A stretch of 59,830 nucleotides of DNA, taken from contig CAMAUC010000016.1 in NCBI GenBank assembly GCA_945861265.1, positions 1 to 59,830 on the forward strand. The letters run 5' to 3'. The stretch is from Rhizobium sp. Q54. GTDB taxonomy: Bacteria; Pseudomonadota; Alphaproteobacteria; Rhizobiales; Xanthobacteraceae. Shown piece by piece: positions 54,916-59,830 of this stretch. Positions within the stretch are counted from its first letter, which is position 1, and every line of letters starts with the position of its first letter. Under the pieces are notes generated by a model that was given only the letters and a program-made list of their open reading frames with translations, was not told the DNA's origin and made no database searches. Position numbers and translations under genes: made by a program.

Positions 54916-55674
54916 TCAGCCGCGGCCGACGAACGGCATGGTGTTGGCCATCACCGTCATGAACAGCACGTTGGCGTCGAGCGGCAGGCCGGCCATATAG
55001 ACGACGGCGTTGCCGACATTCATCGCGTCCATGCGCGGCTCGACCATCTTGGTGCCGTTCGGCTGCGGCACGCCGTCGCCGACCACCATGCGGTCAGTCA
55101 TCGGCGTCGCGGCATTGCCGATATCGACCTGGCCGCAGCAGATATTGTATTTGCGGGTGTCGAGCGACGTCGACTTGGTGAGACCGGTGACGGCGTGCTT
55201 GGTCGAGGTATAGGCGATCGAGAACGGCCGCGGCGCGTGCGCCGAGATCGAACCGTTGTTGATGATGCGGCCGCCCTGCGGGGACTGCGCTTTCATGATC
55301 TTGATGGCTTCCTGCGTACACAGGAACATGCCGGTCAAATTGGTGGCGACAACCTGCTGCCAGGTCTCGAACGGCAGATCCTCGATCGGCACCGGCGGCG
55401 CACCCATGCCGGCATTGTTGAACAGCACGTCGAGGCGGCCGAAGGAGGATTTCACTTTGGCGAAAAGCGCCAGGATATCGTCGCGCTTCGACACGTCGGT
55501 CGGCACCGACAAAGACTGCTGGCCGACGGCATTGATCTCGGCGCCGACCGCGTCGAGCGGCTCCTTGCGGCGCCCCGCCAGCACCAGATTGTAGCCGGCC
55601 TTGGCCAGCGCGATGGAAACGGCGCGGCCGACGCCCGTTCCGGCGCCGGTGACCAGCGCGATTTTTGCAGTCAT
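54916..55674 (-). CDS. SDR family oxidoreductase
   Basis: 252-aa short-chain dehydrogenase. The cofactor motif TGAGTGVG (TGxxxGxG) is at residues 9-16, NNAG near 87, the catalytic Ser in [10 protein letters not shown], and YTSTKHAV supplies the YxxxK motif. The AGRR after the second strand suggests NADP. The ATG at 55674 has AAGGA upstream. Substrate unknown. Confidence 0.9.
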   Translation of the reverse strand: MTAKIALVTGAGTGVGRAVSIALAKAGYNLVLAGRRKEPLDAVGAEINAVGQQSLSVPTDVSKRDDILALFAKVKSSFGRLDVLFNNAGMGAPPVPIEDLPFETWQQVVATNLTGMFLCTQEAIKIMKAQSPQGGRIINNGSISAHAPRPFSIAYTSTKHAVTGLTKSTSLDTRKYNICCGQVDIGNAATPMTDRMVVGDGVPQPNGTKMVEPRMDAMNVGNAVVYMAGLPLDANVLFMTVMANTMPFVGRG

Positions 55675-55754
55675 TGGATGTCCTTCCCTTGCGGTGTTTT
55701 TTTCGTCCTCCGCAATATCATAAAAGCGGGGGAGTGCCACCGGGGGGTAAGGGA

Positions 55755-58028
55755 TTAGCCGGCAATCGCGGCTGGTACATCGTGCGGCAGGTAGTCAGCC
55801 GGCGCGCGCAGGCGGGCGCTGATCTCGGCCGGCGTGGTTGCCTTGCCGAAGCGGTAGCCCTGCATGAAGTGCACGCCGGCGGCGCGCAGGAACAGATGTT
55901 GATCGGCGGTCTCGACGCCCTCGGCGGTGACCTTCATGCCCAATCCGCGACCGAGCGACACGACGGCGTGGACGATGGCGGCGGCGTCGGCGGCCTTCTC
56001 GATCGACAGGACGAAGCTGCGGTCGATCTTGAGCTTGTCGAAGGGGAAGCGGCGCAGATAGAGCAGCGACGAATAGCCGGTACCGAAATCGTCGAGCGCG
56101 AGGCGCACGCCGAGCGCCTTGAGCCGCAGCATGCCGGCTTCGGCGGTGTCGATATTGCCGAGCAGCACGGTCTCGGTGAGCTCGAGTTCGAGGCGCGACG
56201 GATCGAAGCCGGTCTCGTGCAGGGTGCGTTCGACCAGTTCGGCGAAATCGGCGCGGCGGAATTGCAGCGGCGAGACATTGACCGCGACGGTGAGGGAAGG
56301 CCAGGCCTTGCCGTCAATGAGCGCCTGACGCAGCACCCAGGCGCCGAGTTCGACGATCAAGCCGGAATGTTCGGCAATCGCAATGAATTCGACCGGCGAG
56401 ATTTCACCGCGCGTCGGGTGATTCCAGCGGCACAGGGCTTCGACGCCCATCATGGTGTCGCCGCTCTTGTTGACGATGGGCTGATACATCAGGCGCAACT
56501 GGCCTTCTTCGATCGCCTGGCGCAGGTCGCCTTCGAGAAGCTTGCGCTTGGACAGGTCGGCATCCATCGCCGCGTCATAGACGCAGGCGCGGTTGCGGCC
56601 TTCGTTCTTGGCGCGGTACAGCGCCATATCGGCGTAGCGCATGATGTCGGCGGCGCCGCCGCTATCGCGGTCGATGAGGGCGATGCCGATCGAGGCGCCG
56701 ATGACGATGTTCTGGCCGCCGATATTGTACGGCGCGCAGATCGCGGTGATGATGCGCTGCGCCAGCACCATGGTCTTGGTGGTGTCGTTGCCGATGGCCG
56801 AGATCACCGCGAACTCGTCGCCGCCGAGGCGCGCGACCAGATCGCCGCCGCGCAAAGTGCTCGACAGCCGCAGCGTGACGTTGCGGATCAGTTCGTCGCC
56901 GACCGGATGGCCGAGTGTGTCGTTGACGTCCTTGAAATGATCAAGGTCGATATACAAAACGGCGGCCGGCGACTTGCTGGAGTGCACTTCGTCGATCACC
57001 GCCTCGAGCCGCTCGCCGAAGAAGATACGGTTGGGCAGGCCGCACAACGGGTCGTGCATGGCCAGGTAGCGCAGCCGCGTCTCGCCGGCGACGATCGCCA
57101 CCGCGGTGCGGCGCATATAGCGCAGCACAAAGGCGGCGAGCAGGGCAAAGCCGGCGAGCGCCACGGCGATGAACGGCACCACGCTCTGGACGATTTCGGC
57201 GCCCGGCTGTTTCGGCGTCCAGGCGAAGTGCGCGATGCGCTCGCCATTGGGCGCGGTCAGTCTGTAGACGAAATCGCCCGGCGGCACGGCGTCGTCGTCA
57301 ATCGCGCGCAGATTCACCAGGCCGAGCTGGGTGGCGATGCTGGCGAGGACGTCGGCATTGATGAACTTGACCGACAGCATGATCGGCGCGGCGATGTCGG
57401 CGGCGGGCGAAAGGCCGGCGTCGGACGCGACCGCGACCGTGGCGACCGCCGCCGGCTGGCCGAGGATGCTGCGCAGCGCCACCGCGTTATTGCGCGCGCC
57501 GGTCTCGGCCGGGACGGACTGGCCGAGGCGGATGGCGCCGGGCATGGTGGTGCTGCGGCCGCGCATGAAGTCGAGAAGTTCGATCAGTTCGGGACGCGCC
57601 TTCGCGAACCAGGCCTTGTCGGCGGCGTGGTGGCCGATCAGCGAATAGACCGGGTTGTCCTGGCCGTCGAACACCAGGATGTAGTCGTGCTTGAAATAGG
57701 CGGCGAGCCAGACGCCGGCGCGCTCGTCGGCCCAGAGCGGATCGAACTTGCGGCGGATATTCTGTGTCGCACTTTGCGAGGAGGCGACGCTGTCGATCTC
57801 GCGCAGGACGCGGGTGCCGTAATTGGCCAGCGCGCCGGAGAGCAGTTGATTTTCGTGGTCGATAGCGACTTCGTCGGCACGCTGCGCCGACGACAGCACG
57901 GCGACGACGATGCAGACGATGGCGACCGCGACGATGACGCCGATCGGGACCACCACGCTCAAGCGGGCGCGATCCCAGTGGGTGTACCGTTGCTGCCCGG
58001 AGGCGTGAGGCCCGGTCACGAACGACAA
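55755..58028 (-). CDS. Membrane GGDEF-EAL protein
   Basis: 757-aa c-di-GMP enzyme. Helices at about 25-47 and 283-303 flank a periplasmic sensor resembling CHASE4. GGDEF (402-406) is intact, with an I-site RGGD at 393-396, so a cyclase with product inhibition is possible. The EAL domain has EAL at 530-532, NVSPLQF and DDFGTGYSS at 646-654, so phosphodiesterase activity is also possible. The start is TTG at 58028 with AGGGG upstream. A perfect inverted repeat lies 19 bases upstream. Confidence 0.93.
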   Translation of the reverse strand: MSFVTGPHASGQQRYTHWDRARLSVVVPIGVIVAVAIVCIVVAVLSSAQRADEVAIDHENQLLSGALANYGTRVLREIDSVASSQSATQNIRRKFDPLWADERAGVWLAAYFKHDYILVFDGQDNPVYSLIGHHAADKAWFAKARPELIELLDFMRGRSTTMPGAIRLGQSVPAETGARNNAVALRSILGQPAAVATVAVASDAGLSPAADIAAPIMLSVKFINADVLASIATQLGLVNLRAIDDDAVPPGDFVYRLTAPNGERIAHFAWTPKQPGAEIVQSVVPFIAVALAGFALLAAFVLRYMRRTAVAIVAGETRLRYLAMHDPLCGLPNRIFFGERLEAVIDEVHSSKSPAAVLYIDLDHFKDVNDTLGHPVGDELIRNVTLRLSSTLRGGDLVARLGGDEFAVISAIGNDTTKTMVLAQRIITAICAPYNIGGQNIVIGASIGIALIDRDSGGAADIMRYADMALYRAKNEGRNRACVYDAAMDADLSKRKLLEGDLRQAIEEGQLRLMYQPIVNKSGDTMMGVEALCRWNHPTRGEISPVEFIAIAEHSGLIVELGAWVLRQALIDGKAWPSLTVAVNVSPLQFRRADFAELVERTLHETGFDPSRLELELTETVLLGNIDTAEAGMLRLKALGVRLALDDFGTGYSSLLYLRRFPFDKLKIDRSFVLSIEKAADAAAIVHAVVSLGRGLGMKVTAEGVETADQHLFLRAAGVHFMQGYRFGKATTPAEISARLRAPADYLPHDVPAAIAG

Positions 58029-58046
58029 AATGACGTCCCCTAAAGC

Positions 58047-58062
58047 GTCCAGTTCACTGGAC
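58047..58062. promoter_or_regulatory. Perfect inverted repeat upstream of the GGDEF-EAL gene
   Basis: GTCCAGT-TC-ACTGGAC. At 19-34 bases before the start codon it could be an operator, or a hairpin in the leader. The rest of the 220-bp gap up to 58248 shows nothing clear. Confidence 0.4.
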
Positions 58063-58248
58063 TTTTCGGGACCGACGCTAGGCCGGAAAGCTTGCCAATG
58101 GCTTTCGGTATGGCCGGCCTGCGCGGAGTGCGGGGGTACCAGGCGGCAATTTGGCGGTTGGCGTTAATGCCGGGTAAATGTGGCGAGGCCAGAATCGTGG
58201 CAACCGGCCGCTCCGGCTCGATCCGCATTGGCTCGAAAAATCGGGAAC

Positions 58249-58995
58249 TCACCCCGGGCTGCGATAGGGCGGGCGCGGGATGGCGATGTGCGCCGCGCGC
58301 AGCGCGCCCGACCAGCGCTCGCGCAAATCCTGGAAATAAGGCTCGCCCGGCTCAATGCGGTAGTTGACCTCCGACTCGCAGGCGTCGCGCTTCGCGACCA
58401 GGAGATCGATCGGCAGGCCGACGGCGAGGTTCGAGCGCATGGTCGAATCCATCGAGATCAGGCCGATCTTGAGCGCGTCGTAAATGTCGGTGTCGAAGGA
58501 AATGGCGCGGTCGAGCACCGGCTTGCCGTATTTGTGTTCGCCGATCTGAAGATAGGGCGTGTCGGTGGTACACTCGATGAAATTGCCGGCCGAGTAGATC
58601 ATGAACAGGCGCAGGCGGCCGCCCTTGATCTGGCCGCCGAACAGAAAGCCGATGCCGTGATCGACGTCGGCTTCTTCCAGCGCCTTGCCTTCGACGCGCT
58701 GGATGGCACGGATGGCGTTGCCAATGCGCTGCGCCGCCTTGAACATGGTCGGCGCGTTCATCAGCGTTTCGAGTTCGCCGGTTTCCGGATTTTCGATGCC
58801 TTCGGTGAGCATCGAGCGCACGGTCTGGCTCAATGACAGATTGCCGGAGGAGGCGAGCGCCATGATGCGTTCGCCCGGCTGCGTATAGATGTGCAGCTTG
58901 CGGAAGGTGGAAACGTTGTCGAGGCCGGCATTGGTGCGCGTGTCCGCGATCATCACCAGGCCTTCACGCACGAGAATTCCGCAGCAGTAGGTCAT
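58249..58995 (-). CDS. Anbu (bacterial proteasome homologue) protease
   Basis: 248-aa proteasome-type Ntn-hydrolase. After loss of Met the nucleophile Thr1 begins TYCCGILVREG; Asp17 lies in MIADTRTNAG and a Lys in TFRKLH, matching the proteasome beta-subunit triad. The peptide STMRSNLAVGLPIDLLV is typical of Anbu. These proteins form open helical or ring assemblies. It belongs to the known locus with a transglutaminase-like gene upstream. Confidence 0.93.
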   Translation of the reverse strand: MTYCCGILVREGLVMIADTRTNAGLDNVSTFRKLHIYTQPGERIMALASSGNLSLSQTVRSMLTEGIENPETGELETLMNAPTMFKAAQRIGNAIRAIQRVEGKALEEADVDHGIGFLFGGQIKGGRLRLFMIYSAGNFIECTTDTPYLQIGEHKYGKPVLDRAISFDTDIYDALKIGLISMDSTMRSNLAVGLPIDLLVAKRDACESEVNYRIEPGEPYFQDLRERWSGALRAAHIAIPRPPYRSPG

Positions 58996-59057
58996 GGCAT
59001 CCGTCTTCTTCCGGTCGGGGCGTCAGCGCGCGGGGTTAAGCCGACGCGCCGGTTGGT

Positions 59058-59830
59058 TCACGATTGGGATTGCGATTGCGACTGCCAGTTGGCCTGCTCG
59101 ACATTGATCGTCACTTTAAGCGTTTCGCCGCTGCCGCCGTAGCGGGTGCCGCGCACCGGCGCCGCGCCGAGATAGTCTAGCCCGACGGCGACGCGCACAT
59201 GCGCTTCGGTCGGCGAAATGGCGTTGGTCGGGTCGAAGCCGACCCAGCCGAGTTTGTCGACGTAAGCTTCGGCCCAGGCGTGGCCGGCATCCTGCGCGCT
59301 GGTGTCGTCCTCGCGATAAAAGTGGCCGCTGATATAGCGCGCCGGAATGCCGAGATGGCGCGCCGCGGCGATGAAGATGTGCGTGCCGTCCTGGCAGACG
59401 CCGCGCTTGCCGGCGAAGGCTTCCGCCGCCGTGGTCTCGACCTGGGTCGGCTCGGTGTCGAAGGTCATCTCGGCGTTGAGGCGCATCATCAGCGCGTGCA
59501 GCAATGTCAGCGTGTCGGTACCGGCCTCGGTGCGCGTCGCTTCGGCGAAGTCGATAATGGCGGGGTCCGGCATGGTCAGCGCGGTCTCGCGCAGATAGAG
59601 GGCGGGCGGAAACCGTTCGATCGCGCCGTTGACGATGCCGTGGGTGTCCTGGGTGTCGACTTCGCCGGCCACCGTCACCGACAGTTCGTCGAACGGGCCT
59701 TCGGCGTTGAAGAAGTGACTGATATTGCCGAAGGCGCCTTCCCGCTGATGCAACTGGCAATCCTGCGATACCTCGACCCGCCAGTTGACCACGTATTGGC
59801 CGTCATGGTTGCGCGGGGTGAGGCGCAGCA
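59058..59830 (-). CDS. Transglutaminase-like protein of the Anbu locus (5' end outside window)
   Basis: At least 257 residues with the frame open to the window edge. The N-terminal bacterial transglutaminase-like region is followed by the core domain: catalytic Cys in GKRGVCQDGTHIF, His in DAGHAWAEAYVD and Asp in WVGFDPTNA. The ending is SQSQSQS, from a short CAATCG-like tandem repeat. Genes of this kind accompany anbu with alpha-E and ATP-grasp genes, which may lie just outside. 62 bp separate it from anbu. Confidence 0.9.
   Translation of the reverse strand, partial: LRLTPRNHDGQYVVNWRVEVSQDCQLHQREGAFGNISHFFNAEGPFDELSVTVAGEVDTQDTHGIVNGAIERFPPALYLRETALTMPDPAIIDFAEATRTEAGTDTLTLLHALMMRLNAEMTFDTEPTQVETTAAEAFAGKRGVCQDGTHIFIAAARHLGIPARYISGHFYREDDTSAQDAGHAWAEAYVDKLGWVGFDPTNAISPTEAHVRVAVGLDYLGAAPVRGTRYGGSGETLKVTINVEQANWQSQSQSQS

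Noticed and set aside
55665-58043. Very long antisense frame (792 codons) opposite the GGDEF-EAL gene
   Set aside because: Shadow of a well-supported gene; composition is Arg/Gly/Asp-biased and has no domain. The same holds for the long frames opposite purL, livM, coxL and the fused MoCo gene.

Overview
The window reads as a gene-dense chromosomal segment of an alphaproteobacterium of the order Hyphomicrobiales, probably near the Bradyrhizobium/Xanthobacteraceae group. The basis is the GC-rich codon usage and lineage-typical genes: usg, BA14K and DUF2336 proteins, a BcsS-like protein, and groESL behind a CIRCE operator. Two copies of a 49-bp palindromic repeat with GCGCATGATC ends point the same way. 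The genus is an inference. No rRNA, tRNA, CRISPR, IS transposase or prophage gene was seen.

Layout. 0-4 kb: end of purQ, purL, a MarR regulator, bolA and monothiol glutaredoxin. 4-6.3 kb: DUF1697, an exported metallo-beta-lactamase-fold protein and two paralogous small membrane proteins. 6.3-11.3 kb: rpsD, a TerC-family protein, murI, an RBBP9-like hydrolase, purB and rpe. 11.5-17.5 kb: an EF-hand protein behind a possible sigma-54 promoter, a bile-acid-symporter-like carrier, an FAD oxidoreductase, a KTSC protein, a P1 peptidase and ccdA. 17.6-23.1 kb: a complete branched-chain amino acid ABC transporter (livKFGMH) with a small membrane protein. 23.4-26.5 kb: tiny ORFs, a membrane protein whose start codon lies in a large hairpin, pcaC, pcaD and coxG.

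27.2-37.6 kb is a form-II-type molybdenum hydroxylase (CO dehydrogenase-like) locus. It holds coxS-L-M, coxD and coxE, two XdhC-type genes and a fused MoCo-binding/nucleotidyltransferase gene. A beta-propeller gene and a VOC gene on the other strand interrupt it. 38.3-41.9 kb: a TetR-controlled efflux ABC operon. 41.9-44.9 kb: BcsS-like protein and a divergent AraC/MFS pair. 44.9-47.7 kb: a class III ring-cleavage dioxygenase with a semialdehyde dehydrogenase. 47.8-49.7 kb: a decayed DUF488 gene, DUF72 and a membrane cyclic-nucleotide-binding protein. 49.8-52.1 kb: groESL with CIRCE. 52.3-54.9 kb: usg, a 1-kb region without a credible gene but with strong RNA-like structure, a DUF2336 gene and two tandem palindromic elements. 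55-59.8 kb: an SDR, a GGDEF-EAL protein, the Anbu protease and a transglutaminase-like protein.

The most interesting unexplained signals are three. First, a consensus promoter and structured, probably non-coding, transcript at 52.8-53.3 kb. Second, the hairpin burying the ribosome site and start codon of the gene at 24.0 kb. Third, palindromic repeats that supply or touch the stop codons of purB, pcaD and the DUF2336 gene. No wholly new multigene system is evident.
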